64,000 nt of DNA. Source: Panax quinquefolius (lineage: Eukaryota > Streptophyta > Magnoliopsida > Apiales > Araliaceae). The stretch covers positions 125,765,605 through 125,829,604 of the forward strand of contig CM035160.1 in assembly GCA_020205615.1 (NCBI GenBank), read 5' to 3'. A program made the translations under genes and the position numbers. Shown piece by piece: positions 47,735-58,124 of this stretch; within the stretch, counting starts at the first letter, position 1, and each line of letters opens with the position of its first letter. The notes under the pieces are model-generated. The model had not been told where the DNA came from and made no database searches. It saw only the letters and a program-made list of their open reading frames with translations.

Positions 47735-48379
47735 TAGAGAATCCAAAAACAGAAATTAGACAAGCAGTTTGTGAAATTTTTGGAAGTTTTTAAGAAGCTT
47801 CAGATCAATATCCTGTTCGCAGAAGCCCTAGAGCAGATGCCGAGTTATGCGAAATTCATGAAAGGGATCTTATCCAGGAAAATGAAATTGGAAGATTTGA
47901 GATAAAGTGGCATTGCGAGGAGTGTGATGCGATGATTACAATGAAAGTTGCCACCAAAGTTGAATGATTCGGGGAGTTTCACCATTCTGTGCACGATTGG
48001 GAATATAGCATTTAATAAATGTTTATGTTATTTGGGAGCGAGTGTTAACCTTATGCCGTTATCAGTTTATACATAATAGGGTTTTCCCGCCCCAAAGCCT
48101 ACGAACATCTCATTGCAGTTGGCGGATAGGTCAGTCACGTACCCAAGAGGCATTATGGAGGACATATTGGTTAAGGTAGACAAGTTCATATTCCCTGCGG
48201 ATTTCATTATTCTAGATTTTGAGGAAGATAAGAACATACCAATTATCTTAGGGAGGCCGTTTTTGGCTATGGGTAGGACACCCATCGACGTACAAAAAGG
48301 TGAACTAACGATGAGGGTCCAAGATCAAGAAGTAAAATTCAACATTTTTAAGGCCATGAAATTTCCTATAGATGAATAA
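47735..48379 (+). pseudogene. pol: Athila-B aspartic protease region
   Basis: After the stop at 47732 the Athila sequence continues ([28 protein letters not shown]) into the retropepsin domain. The catalytic motif normally read as CDLGAS is CYLGAS (Tyr codon at 48029-48031), so the active-site Asp is lost. The rest of the fold is readable at 48113-48379: LQLADRSVTYPRGIMEDILVK, FILDFEEDK-like FIILDFEEDK and PIILGRPFLA. Two adjacent stops break the frame near 48072. Confidence 0.85.
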
Positions 48380-48391
48380 GATTGTTTCTGG

Positions 48392-49784
48392 ATGGATATC
48401 ATTGATCAGATAATCAACAAAGACGTAGGAAAGAGTTTGGTGAACGATCCATTGGAAACGACACTATTGGGCGATGAAGAATCAGATGATCCAGAATTTG
48501 TGGACTACTTGCAGATGCTAGACTCCCTGCCACGAGTTAGCAGATTTAGAGCACCATTTGAACTATTGCACATGGATAAAAAAGCCACAACAAGGATAAA
48601 ACCGTTATTGGAGGAGCCACAGACTCTTGAACTTAAGTCACTCCCTAAACACCTCAGGTATGCATACTTAGGCCATTCTAATTCTTTACTTGTTATTTGT
48701 TCTGCTGCACTTAACGAATTGCAGGAAGAAAAGTTGCTGAGAGTGCTTAGGGACCACAAATTAGCTATAGGATGGACAATTATGGATATCAAAGGAATCA
48801 GCCCATCCTTTTGCATGCATAAAATTCTGATGGAAAATGATGCAAGACCGACAGTGGAGCAATAGAGACGACTTAACCCAATCATGAAAGAAGTGGTCAA
48901 GAAAGAAATCCTGAAATGGTTGGATGCGGGTATTATTTTTCGATTTCGCAGACGAAAAGTAGGTCGATGTGATTGTAATGTAAAAAAAAAATGAGGAATG
49001 ACTATGGTTCAGAATGATAACAATGAGCTAATTCTGACAAGGACGGTGACTGGTTGGAGGGTTTGTATGGACTACAGGAAGTAGAATAAGGCGACCCGTA
49101 AAGATCACGTTCCATTGCCCTTTATCGATCAGATGTTGGACAGATTAGCGGGACATGAGTACTATTGCTTATTGGATTGATATTTAGGTTATAATCAAAT
49201 CGTCATCGCTCCTGAAGATCAAGAGAAGACTACTTTCACGTGCCCATATGGCACATTCGAAATCAGGAGAATGTCATTCGGCTTGTGTAATGCACCCGCT
49301 ACCTTCTAGAGGTGTATGATGGCCATCTTCTCAGACATGGTGGAGAAAAATGTGAAAGTCTTCATGGACGACTTCTCTGTCAATGGGGGATGATTTTAAT
49401 GCATGTCTGGAGAATTTGGTAATGGTCTTACAAAGATGCACTGGCACGAATTTGGTAATTAACTGGGAAAAGTGCCACTTCATGGTTGAAGAAGGCATAC
49501 TTTTGGGGCACAAGGTCTCGGCTCAAGGATTAGAGGTTGATAAAGCGAAGTTGGAAATAATTGAAAAGCTTCCTCCGTCGAGTTCAGTTAAGGGAATTAG
49601 AAGTTTTTTGGGGCATGCTGGGTTTTACAGACGATTTATAAAAGACTTCTCTAAAATTGCAAAACCTCTGTGCAATCTTTTAGAGAAGGATTCAGTTTTC
49701 AAGTTTGAAGAGGAGTGTAAATTAGCATTGAAGTTGTTGAAGAAGAAATTGACCTCACCTCCCGTCATCGTCGCGCCGGATTAG
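48392..49784 (+). pseudogene. pol: Athila-B reverse transcriptase
   Basis: The N-terminal linker (48392-48865) has LPKHLRYAYLG and KLAIGWTIMDIKGISPSFCMH. The palm (48866-49380) contains RRLNPIMKEVVKKEI, WRVCMDYRK, YYCLLD (first catalytic Asp, followed by a stop), FEIRRMSFGLCNAPATF and the active-site box FMDD (49361-49372). A one-base shift in a G run near 49385 precedes the thumb/connection (LVINWEKCHFMVEEGILLGH, RSFLGHAGFYRRFIKDFS, 49383-49784). At least five stops or shifts make it inactive. Confidence 0.9.
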
Positions 49785-50115
49785 ACCATACCCTTTGAGT
49801 TAATGTGTGATGCAAGTGACTATGCGGTTGGGGCTATTTTGGGTCAACGCCGAGAGAAGGTATTTCATGCGATATATTATGCAAGTAAGACACTCACGGA
49901 GACTCAAATGAACTACACAACTACTAAAAAGGAATTACTTGCAGTGGTATATGCGTTCGATAAATTCCGGGCATACTTAATCAGAACAAAGATAGTAGTT
50001 TATATAGATCACGGCCATTCGGTACTTAATTTCGAAAAAAGATGTTAAGCCATGCCTTATCCGATGGATTCTCCTTTTACAAGAGTTTGATTTCGAAATA
50101 AAGGATAGAAAGGGG
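49785..50115 (+). pseudogene. pol: Athila-B RNase H
   Basis: RNase H is fused to the RT as in all Ty3/gypsy elements. FELMCDASDYAVGAILGQ (first Asp), ASKTLTETQMNYTTTKKELLAV (Glu) and [13 protein letters not shown] (second Asp in YIDH) hold the acidic catalytic residues. A stop at 49782 precedes it, and a frameshift near 50040 joins it to [20 protein letters not shown] in another frame. Confidence 0.88.
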
Positions 50116-50793
50116 ATGGAGAACCAAGTTTCCGATCATTTGTCTTGGCTGGAAAATCAGAATAAAAAGGAAGATGATAATTGTGTAATCAATGAGCCAT
50201 TCCCGGATGAGCAACTGTTTGGGATAAATACAGAATTTCCATGGTACACGGACTTCGTGAATTATCTAGTGAGCAACATTCTTCCCCCTGATCTTACACG
50301 ACAACAGAAAAAGAAGTTTCTTCATGACGTCAAATGGTATATGTGGGACGAGCCTTACTTATTCAAACAGTTTGCCGACAAGATGATCAGAAGATATGTG
50401 CCCCACAGTGAAGTGAAGAACATACTGCATGAATGCCACTCATCTTCATAAAGTTCTTCAAGTCGGGTTTTATTGGCCTACATTATTTAAAGACGTCCAC
50501 CAATTTGTTAAAACTTGTGATTGATGTCAAAGGGTGGGCAACATATCGAAAAGGAATGAGATGACACTACAAAAAAATTTAAAAGTTGAGATTTTCGATG
50601 TATGGGGCATAGATTTCATGGGGCCATTCCCTTCCTCATTTACCAATCAGTACATTTTGCTTGTAGTGGACTACGTCTCAAAAGGGGTTGAAGTCGTAGC
50701 ACTCCCAACTAACGATGCCAAGGTGGTTCTCAAATTTTTGCAGAAGAATATTTTTACAAGATTTGGCATGCCGAGAGCTATTATAAGTGATGA
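50116..50793 (+). pseudogene. pol: Athila-B integrase, N-terminal and start of core, cut by gap
   Basis: The frame 50116-50451 ([51 protein letters not shown]) leads into the HHCC zinc domain. The second His is lost through a small deletion after HECHSSS. The CxxC pair is retained but has a stop between the cysteines (50519-50527). The core starts at 50534 with [13 protein letters not shown] (first catalytic Asp) and runs to PRAIISD (second catalytic Asp), where the assembly gap begins. The catalytic Glu and C-terminus are not in the window. Confidence 0.88.
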
Positions 50794-50893
50794 NNNNNNN
50801 NNNNNNNNNNNNNNNNNNNNNNNNNNNNNNNNNNNNNNNNNNNNNNNNNNNNNNNNNNNNNNNNNNNNNNNNNNNNNNNNNNNNNNNNNNNNN
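50794..50893. other. Assembly gap (100 N)
   Basis: Exactly 100 N characters. A round number usually marks a scaffold gap of unknown size. Left of it is Athila-B integrase, right of it Tat-C reverse transcriptase. Confidence 0.98.
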
Positions 50894-51285
50894 GGATGAC
50901 ATCATTGTCAAATCCGGAAGGAGGAAGACCACTAGACCATTTCGTAAAGCTATTCAACGGGTTAAAGTAATACAACTTGAAGTTGAATCCACCAAGAAGT
51001 CGCTACTTTGGAGTTAAATCGAGCAAGTTGCTAGGATTTCTAGTCGACCACAAAGGGATTGAGTTGGATCCTACCAAAATCGAGCCATCATGGAAATGCC
51101 CATTCCTTAGATGTAAAAGGAAATACGGAATTTTGGGAAGAATCAACTTCATTAGCAAGTTTATCTCTCAACTCAAAGCAACTTGTGAGAAAATCTTCAA
51201 GCTATTAAGGAAGAACTCCTCCATGAAATGGAATGATGAGTGCCAAAATGCCTTCCTCATAATTAAATAATGACTAGTCAAAGCT
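50894..51285 (+). pseudogene. pol: Tat-C reverse transcriptase, C-terminal part
   Basis: The sequence begins at the catalytic DD of the YVDD box (DDIIVKSGRRK). After a frameshift at about 50965 it continues with LKLNPPRSRYFGVKSSKLLGF, VDHKGIELDPTKIE and, after another, GRINFISKFISQLKATCE. This is the Tat-lineage RT thumb and connection (usual form LLGFIVSxRGIEIDPxKI). The upstream palm is hidden in the gap or missing. Confidence 0.88.
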
Positions 51286-51728
51286 CCCATTTGGTACCAC
51301 CTGAGGATGATGTTCCCCTATTCATGTACCATCCATAAGTGATGATGCCATGGGCATCTTTGGGATAGAAAAACGATAGAGGCCAATAATGAGTGTCTAT
51401 TACCTCAAAAAAAGATTCACACCAGTGAACACAAGTACACTCTGATTGAGAAAGCTTATTATGCTTTAGCATGGGCGTCCATGAGATTACAACATTAACT
51501 CCATGGTCACACAACCCATCCTATATCCCGCGTGGATCCTGTCAAGTATGTGTTCAATAAACCCATGTTAAATTGTCGGCTGTCCAGATGGCAGTTGATC
51601 CTACAATAATTTGACATCGTGTGTGTGACTCAAAAGTCCATCAAAGGTCAAGGAATTGCAGATCAACTGGCCGCCACACCTTCAGGGGATTTCAAACCCT
51701 TGGAAACGCACTTCCCGATGAAGGAGTA
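51286..51728 (+). pseudogene. pol: Tat-C RNase H, frame-broken
   Basis: Pieces of the canonical Ty3/gypsy RNase H are spread over three frames: YYLKKRFTPVN near 51395, the EKAYYALAW-type stretch near 51450, and IKGQGIADQLAATPSGDFKP-like sequence near 51640-51690. The order follows RT directly. Many stops lie within, so the domain is dead. Family assignment comes from the neighbouring, better preserved Tat segments. Confidence 0.7.
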
Positions 51729-52040
51729 ATGTCAGTTCAGCAACACCATCAGTACGATACGCGCCAATCATGGAAGATGTATTTTGATGGAGCTGTTAAC
51801 ATGGAAGGTTCTAGAGCTGGAGCAGTTCTAGTATCCGATACGAGGGAGCAGTATCCCATCGTCGTCAAATTGCAGTTTGTCAGCACCAACAACACATCTG
51901 AGTATGAAGGCTGTCTCATGGGGTTAAAACTTGCCCGTTCAATGGGCATCGGGTGGTTAACTGTCTTTGGAGATTCAGGGTTGGTAATCAGACAATCCAC
52001 CGTAATCTATCAAACCAAAGAACTACATTTGCTGCCCTAC
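51729..52040 (+). pseudogene. pol: Tat-C archaeal-type RNase H (aRH)
   Basis: The frame contains SWKMYFDGAVNMEGSRAGA, NTSEYEGCLMGLKLARSMGI and VFGDSGLVIRQ. The acidic residues of FDGA, SEYEG and GDSGL match the catalytic D-E-D of the second, archaeal-like RNase H. That domain is found in the Tat lineage in addition to the normal one, so it is diagnostic for Tat/Ogre/Retand-type elements. It ends in LHLLPYH, where about 100 residues of linker (present in Tat-D) are missing and integrase begins at once. Confidence 0.85.
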
Positions 52041-52521
52041 CATTGGTGGAGATGCGCTCTACAAAAGAGATGCAGAACTAGGTCTCCTCAGATGTTTAGA
52101 CAAAGATCAAGCCCAAAGGCTTATGGATGAAATCCATGGCGGAGTCTGTGACCCCCACATGAGTGGCCCCCTCCTTGTCAAGAAAGTCCTCAGGATAGGA
52201 CATTATTGGCTATCTCTCAAAGCTAATTGCAATGACCACGTCAGGAGATGCTATCAGTGCCAGATTCATGGGAATGATATACACGCCCATCCACGGGAAC
52301 TCCACACTATGAGTTCACCTTGGCCCTTCTCAATGTGGGGAATGGACGTTATCGGGCCCATTGACCCTAAAGCCAGTAATGGACATCGATTTATCTTCAC
52401 CATGATCGACTACTTCACCAAGTGGGTAGAGGCAGCCTCCTTCCCTAGGGTTACCAAAGAAGTCATCATTGCTTTCATCAAAAACAATGTCATTTGTCGA
52501 TATGGACAACCAGAGGTGATT
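52041..52521 (+). pseudogene. pol: Tat-C integrase, truncated
   Basis: ALYKRDAELGLLRCLDKDQA, DEIHGGVCDPHMSG and CYQCQ give the HHCC zinc domain, with both His and both Cys visible. The core starts WPFSMWGMDVIGPIDP (first catalytic Asp), then FTMIDYFTKWVEAASF and GQPEVIV. Directly after VIV, before the second catalytic Asp, the sequence changes to LTR sequence. A deletion thus joined the integrase core to the LTR, removing the rest of pol, the 3' region and the LTR start. One frameshift lies near 52090. Confidence 0.88.
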
Positions 52522-52738
52522 GTCCCATCTTCAATGACTTCGTACAAACTCTAATCCCATGCCATTGTACAACTCTCAACAACGGCGGTCCGAAATAGGT
52601 CCTGTATACCTCAATCGAATACCCGGATTGCAATTCTGAAAGTTCGAGCGGACATTATAATGCCCGAGTGCACGTACTACGAGACAACCCGACTCGAGAA
52701 ACCCGGGTAGCCGCAGGTACACCTGTGGCACAACCCTC

Positions 52739-52747
52739 TATAAATAG
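52739..52747 (+). promoter_or_regulatory. TATA box of the Tat-C LTR
   Basis: TATAAATAG lies within the inverted repeat CCCTCTA-TAAA-TAGAGGG (52734-52751), followed by GCTTGGGGTGGCC, where transcription would be expected to start. Confidence 0.75.
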
Positions 52748-53084
52748 AGGGCTTGGGGTGGCCATTTTGCAAGAGAAAACGGCGAGGAAGCCTTACCTAA
52801 TTTGCTCTATACTCACCCCATACAGAGTATTTTCTTATTTTAAACACTTGTGAGCTCATATATTGCTACTTTTGTACCCACAAAAGCCAGTGTTTACCTA
52901 CTTTAAAGATATAGAAGTCTTCTTTGGCAGCCCACTGTAAGCCTTCTCACACACTTTAAAGTCTTTCTCTTCATTTTTGCACACACCCTTCTTCACGTTG
53001 AGAGTCGTGCTGCGTGCGTTTGCCCGGATTTCGGTCCGTGGTTTTATTTCAGTTTGTATATACATATATATTATATATATTTAT

Positions 53085-53245
53085 ATATATGGACTAACAT
53101 TATCGAGTTATGTCTCGATTGAGCCTAGACTTCAGTCTGGAGCGTTTATTTGCTAATATATATATATATATATTTATTTATATATATAAACTGTGAGTCG
53201 AACTTTGTTCGATGAGCCTGAGACTTTTAGTGCGAGCGTTCTCGC

Positions 53246-53286
<41 letters not shown>

Positions 53287-53640
53287 TAACGTATGTGTCG
53301 GACTCATTCGATGAGCCTGATTTTATATCCTAGTCATGCGTTTACTCGCTTTTATATATATCTATATATATACTTATATATATGAACTGTTGTCGGACTT
53401 TGTTCGATGAGCCTAGATTTTATATCCGTTACGTTTACTCGCTTTTTATATATATATATACTTATATATATGAACTGTTGTCGGACTTTGTTCGATGAGC
53501 CTGGATTTTACATCCGGTGCGTTTATTCGCTTATATATATATATATATATACTTATATATATGAACTATTTTCAAACTCTGTTCGATGAGCCTGGATTTT
53601 ACATATGGTGCATTTATTGCTTATATATATATATATATAT
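53085..53640 (+). repeat. GATGAGCCTG modules with AT arrays in the Tat-C LTR
   Basis: Five to six tandem modules of 85-100 bp occur. Each has GT(C)GGACTTTGTTCGATGAGCC, then GATTTTA(C/T)ATCC, GCGTTTA(T/C)TCGCTT and an (AT)n run. Modules start near 53104, 53191, 53291, 53386, 53472 and 53563. Open frames across this block are repeat translations. Confidence 0.85.
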
Positions 53641-53644
53641 ATAT

Positions 53645-53865
53645 TTCGTCCCACCTGGAGTTTACTTCGTGGTGGTTGATCGCTTTTACAGATTTCTTTA
53701 CGTTTCATCCTGCCTGGAGTTCACTTCGTGGCAGTTGATTGCTTTGTACAGCTTTACTTACGTTTCGTCCCGCCTGAAGTTTCCTCCGTGGCGGTTGATA
53801 GTTTTTATAGCTTTATTTAAATTTTTGATCCCCCAAGGAGGTGCTTCGTGGTTGGTGATTATGTC
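53645..53865 (+). repeat. ~60-bp GTTTCGTCCCGCCTGGAG modules in the Tat-C LTR
   Basis: Three clear and one partial tandem copies carry CTGGAGTTTACTTCGTGG, GGTTGAT and GCTTTTACAGCTTTA. The same modules are found in reverse at about 25195-25390 and 44890-45060 in Tat-D. Confidence 0.8.
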
Positions 53866-55521
53866 TATATATATATATTTACAGCTTTTATATATATACC
53901 TGCTTACTGCTTTCATAAGAATTGCGGTATCATGTGCACCTAGGAATCATGTGATCACGATTCACTTATCGGATCTAGATTCGGTTCTCGTTATGGACAT
54001 TTTCAAATTTATGTTAGCTTTGTAAATTATTCTCAAGTTGTCTAAATTTCCTCGGATGGTTTCCACCTACCGAGGAGGAAGTCGGCATTATTTTGTACAT
54101 TATTTTTAATGCGGATGCCTCATGCATCCGTAAATAAAATCAATCAATAGAATACTTAATAAAATGGGAGTGTAAAGGTCTCAATTACTATTGAGCATCG
54201 TGGTTTGAAAACCTTTTTTATAAAACCTCACTGTTATATCTTGTTAAAACCGAATTTTTTACATAAATTCAAACCCCAGTATATATATATGCTGAACGAG
54301 GCTTTGCACTACTTCTAAATAACATCACATTGACCCACAAACACACACATTCAGATAATAGTTTCTTGAAAAGAGGCGGTCACCATGGTAACACGGATAT
54401 CGGGGCCTAACACCTTCCTCCGCGTAACCAAGTCCCTGGACCCTAATGAATCTCGGTTTCTTAACCAATTCGCTTAGCGTTATCATTTCACCGGGTCATA
54501 GTAAACCTTTTCTCTTGTTGTGTTAGTACAACCATTTAAAAACCAATGGCGACTCTTATTAGTCCATCATCGACATTAAACATGTTTGACTTTTTACACT
54601 TGTTTTTTCAAACAAATCTAGCCTAAAATGAGAACACCAAATAACATATAGCAGCAAAAATCGGATTTTATGATGAATTAAATTTTATTTGATTATGTGA
54701 ATTAAATGAATTTAATTGATTTCTTTTATGAGTAAAGCTATGTGAAGGTCATTCTATAACCTAGAATGTGCTAACGTGGTTAGTATTCGCCACGTGTTAG
54801 AAATAGTTGTTTAGAATTTCCAAGACGATAATAATTGTTTTTCGAGAAATTTCCATAAAAACACTATTCATCCGTTTCTGTTCATGGAATTATTTTGAAA
54901 TTCTGGGAAACGCGTAATGATAGAATATCGTGATGAGTTGGAATATCTGATAATATTTCATTTATGGCAAACGCAGTTTTCGCCTGCGGACTTAAAACCT
55001 AAGGGTTGAGTATATTAATTTCTGAGGAGGAAATAATATGCATAGAAAGAATGGCATTAGGGTTAAGGCGAGTATTATGCCTTTGGTGATACTATTTATT
55101 ATCTATGTATAATACGTTGAGTAAATCTGAAGTACAATCGATTATTATATTTAGTAGTATCTGAGATAATACGTAAATTATACGTATGTGATACGATTCG
55201 TATTATAGAATTAAGTTAAGACTTAATGACTAATTCATTTGAGTTGGATTATTAATTAATCCAATCATTTGAATGACCCGAGGCCCAATGTTAATTTAGT
55301 TAAGCCCAATTCATTAAAATCGAATCGTGGGTTGAACTGGGGTCACCAATGGGTAAAACCCATGGGCAAACCCATGGGATGTCACAAAGGAGGTGGGCTA
55401 GCGACCTTGGGTGTGGAAGCCAAGATATAAGGCTTGGTCACCAAGTGTTTTACTTGGTGACCACACATGAATAGTAAGGAGGTGATGGTTCTTTGACAAT
55501 TATGCCTCCATTCTAGTTTTC

Positions 55522-55530
55522 TATAAATAA
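55522..55530 (+). promoter_or_regulatory. TATA box of L5
   Basis: TATAAATAA is followed by GAAGCTAGG. The L4 equivalent is TATAAATAGGAAGCTC. Confidence 0.65.
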
Positions 55531-55667
55531 GAAGCTAGGTTGATTCATTTGAGAGTTTCCAACTTGCCAACCTAGATTAATTGAGAGAGAAAGAGAGCTA
55601 TACTTGCAAAACATACACTTTGGAAGCTTGATCTTAAAGTTTTCTAAGAAAGAAAACCAAGAGTTCT

Positions 55668-55680
55668 TAAGGTATAATCC
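55668..55680 (+). promoter_or_regulatory. Splice-donor-like site in L5
   Basis: TTAAG|GTATAATCC (intron from 55672) stands about 150 bp after the TATA box. It is paired by position with the acceptor at 58123-58124. Confidence 0.45.
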
Positions 55681-57883
55681 TTACCTTTCATCTCCATCTC
55701 TTTTAGATTTTCTTTCATTTTATGGAATCATGAAGGGGGGGTATATGTCATGAGTGAGGATTTAAAGATGACTTAACATAGATTCAGTCTCTATAAGTCA
55801 TAAGATTATAAAAATAATAAGGTTTAATATAGTTTTTGAACCATGAAAATATTGATAGTTGAGATCGATTGTTGATAAACAATTGAGCTCCATCAATACG
55901 TTAGTATATGCATCTTGTTTGGTTAGGGTGTAGATATGAAATCCATGGAGTATTCCATGTGATTTGGCTTAGAGAACATTAGTAAAGAAGTTATGGCAAA
56001 TTTAACGGAAATAGACGTTAAACGTCGAAAACGTAGAAATTCCAGAATGGTAGTCGAAAGTTGCCGTGAGACTTGAAAACATTAGATTTCAATGTCAACA
56101 CGTGAGATAGGGTAATTAAGAGTTGTGTGTTCGAGAATCGTCGGATTCTGACTTAGAACGAAGAAAACGAGCATTGAACGCTTATTAACGTTTACGAACG
56201 TATATAAAATGAACTCAATAGTGAATTCTGAGTTAACGGATTCGAAAGTGTTGAATTCTTATATGAACACGTAAAGGATGTAATTCCGACTTGTAGGAAT
56301 TTGAATGGGTCAATTCGGATGTAAAACGAACAAATTAGAAGCCGGGAGTTTCGTTAGAAAACCAAACCTGGTTTAGCCAATGGTGACAGACTTCATACTG
56401 CCATTGACCAAAACCAATATAAAGTGGTGGTGCAAGAACACCGGACTTCTACTGAGTACCACAGCTAACTCAAATGTGGCTACTAAAAATACAAAGGATG
56501 CCAAATAAGTACACGATGGGAAAAAAGTTAACCAAGTTAGGTTTTAAGCTTGATTGTTTAGAGACCTACACCGAGTTGAGTTTATATACTCGATAAATGT
56601 ACTAAGACTAATCCTATATTACCTATACTAAGGTATAGGGTATGAAACTTAGGAATGTAATTCATGTTAACAAGATATGTACAATGAACAAAGTTGGTAC
56701 CTTATCAACGATGTTTGAGTCCCATTAATAAACGTCGATAGAGTGATAAACCGGACGAAGGGTAATAAGTCGTGTTGACTTTAATAAAGATATTAAGTTA
56801 ACACGGATATAGAAGAGAAAGAAGCTTGTAGGAATAATGTGAATAGTTGTTTGATAGCTAATTACGATTCTTATGTGAACATATCATGTATATAATCAGT
56901 AAAAGGCGTGGTCGGTCAATGAGTAAGTTATTTGAAGATGCTTTGAAGGCAAGTTTTCTTAACGCTTGTCTAACTTCCATATTAGCCAAGTTTTATGTGA
57001 TTTATTGAACTGAATTGCAAGACTTGTTTTAAAAGAAAGGGTTCGATGCGATTTTAACTCTGGCTAGACTATTCAGTAATATATAGATTAAGTATCATAC
57101 ATATCATTCTATATAGAAATGTTAACGTTATCATATGCCAAGTAATTGGTACGGACGTGAAGGTAAGGTTTGTCTAAGAACAATCAAAAGTATTTTTCAT
57201 CGATTATTCGATGGGCACGCGAGTTTGCCAAAAATGTTAAACGTAAATACGTTTAATGAATGTAGTGTTGATCAACATAGAGTACTATAGGCTGATCACC
57301 TAGAAGTGCTCGTAAGTTATACGGATGAACGACCTTAGTGCTGTGGACTCCTTTTCAAGTATGAAAACTAAAATTTTACTGTTCGGGGTCTATCATCGTA
57401 GGTTCGAAATTCCTAATCTATTCTATACTTTGGGAATTGATGTTATAAAGCATTAAAGTATTATTGATTCATAATACTTCATAACTATTGTTCGATTATG
57501 TTGGAATTGTTATATAATTCATGAATGTGGTATTCTGTTATCCTTGATTAAACTTTCGGTTATCATGCTCACTTCTTGCTTGAATTATATAAGCTGCGAG
57601 TTAAAGATGAACGTCTTTATGAATGCCAAGAAAGATAAGGGCAAAGCTAAGATGGATGCTTAGGCATTGTGTAATAGTTTATTAAGTTTGTATGTATTAT
57701 ACATTGTGAACAATGAACGATGTAACTAGTTTATGAACACAGGAAGGATTATACTTTGATTGTAATAAGAAGATAGTAATTACTTTCATTTTATTGTATT
57801 TGATGGAATGATTGTATGGATGTTAATGCGATTGGAGCACCATATGTGGTTTGGAAGATACACGAATTTGGGGGCGTCACAGT

Positions 57884-57895
57884 TGGTATCAAATC
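57884..57895 (+). other. Primer binding site of L5
   Basis: TGGTATCAAATC lies two bases inside the LTR. It is a diverged initiator Met-tRNA site (TGGTATCAGAGC); L6 has TGGTATCAAAGC. Confidence 0.75.
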
Positions 57896-58124
57896 CTTAG
57901 GTTATAAAATTTAAGGGGGGGGGGGGGGGGAAACCTTGGCTAATAACCTCGTAAGGAAGGTAAAGTCCGAGGAATGAAATTCAAGTCCATTGAATTAATA
58001 AGATATTGAGACAACTCAGTATCAAAAGGATTAAAAGATGAAAATTAATCTTAAAGATATTAAATGCGATTTGTGCTTATACTATTGTGTATTATGTACT
58101 AATCAATGTGTTATGTGTTTGTAG
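57896..58124 (+). other. L5 leader with poly(G), donor- and acceptor-like sites
   Basis: The leader contains a 16-G run (57915-57930) flanked by GGTTAT and ATAACC arms, and two donor-like sites (CTC|GTAAGG at 57951 and AAG|GTAAAG at 57960). A branch-point consensus TACTAAT (58097-58103) lies 21-22 nt before TTTGTAG|ATG (AG at 58123-58124). Confidence 0.5.

Larger units (their letters stand above)
52522..54645 (+). mobile_element. Tat-C 3' LTR, truncated at both ends
   Basis: This aligns with the Tat-D LTRs in reverse orientation (CCATCTTC, CATTGTACAACTCTC, CGGATTG...GAAAGTT, TATA region, AT modules, GTAACACGG, AATGAGAACACCAAA). It lacks roughly the first 550 bp of U3, including the GGGTTATCTC array, and the last 40 bp or so. 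The right end joins the L5 LTR. Family-level match is clear, but it is more diverged than the two Tat-D LTRs are from each other. Confidence 0.8.
54646..57881 (+). mobile_element. L5: 5' LTR of a long-LTR Ty3/gypsy element
   Basis: About 3.24 kb ends GGGGGCGTCACA and is followed by a Met-type primer site. The start is not clean: AAAAATCGGATTTTATG matches the region just after TGTAACGACCC in relatives, but the TG end itself is blurred at 54641-54655. It shares with L4 ACTATTCATCC...TTTCTG and TTTTCGCCTGCGGACT, plus TATA box, GA tract, donor-like site and TGCTCAC block. Its internal region (57896-59220) is the only one in the window that reaches an ORF. Confidence 0.8.

Noticed and set aside
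48505..48900. 131-codon minus-strand frame
   Set aside because: Antisense shadow of the Athila-B RT N-terminal region.
53407..54025. Overlapping plus-strand frames of 60 and 176 codons
   Set aside because: They run through the tandem GAGCCTG and GTCCCGCC modules of the Tat-C LTR; the repeated protein pattern simply follows the DNA repeat, in a non-coding LTR.
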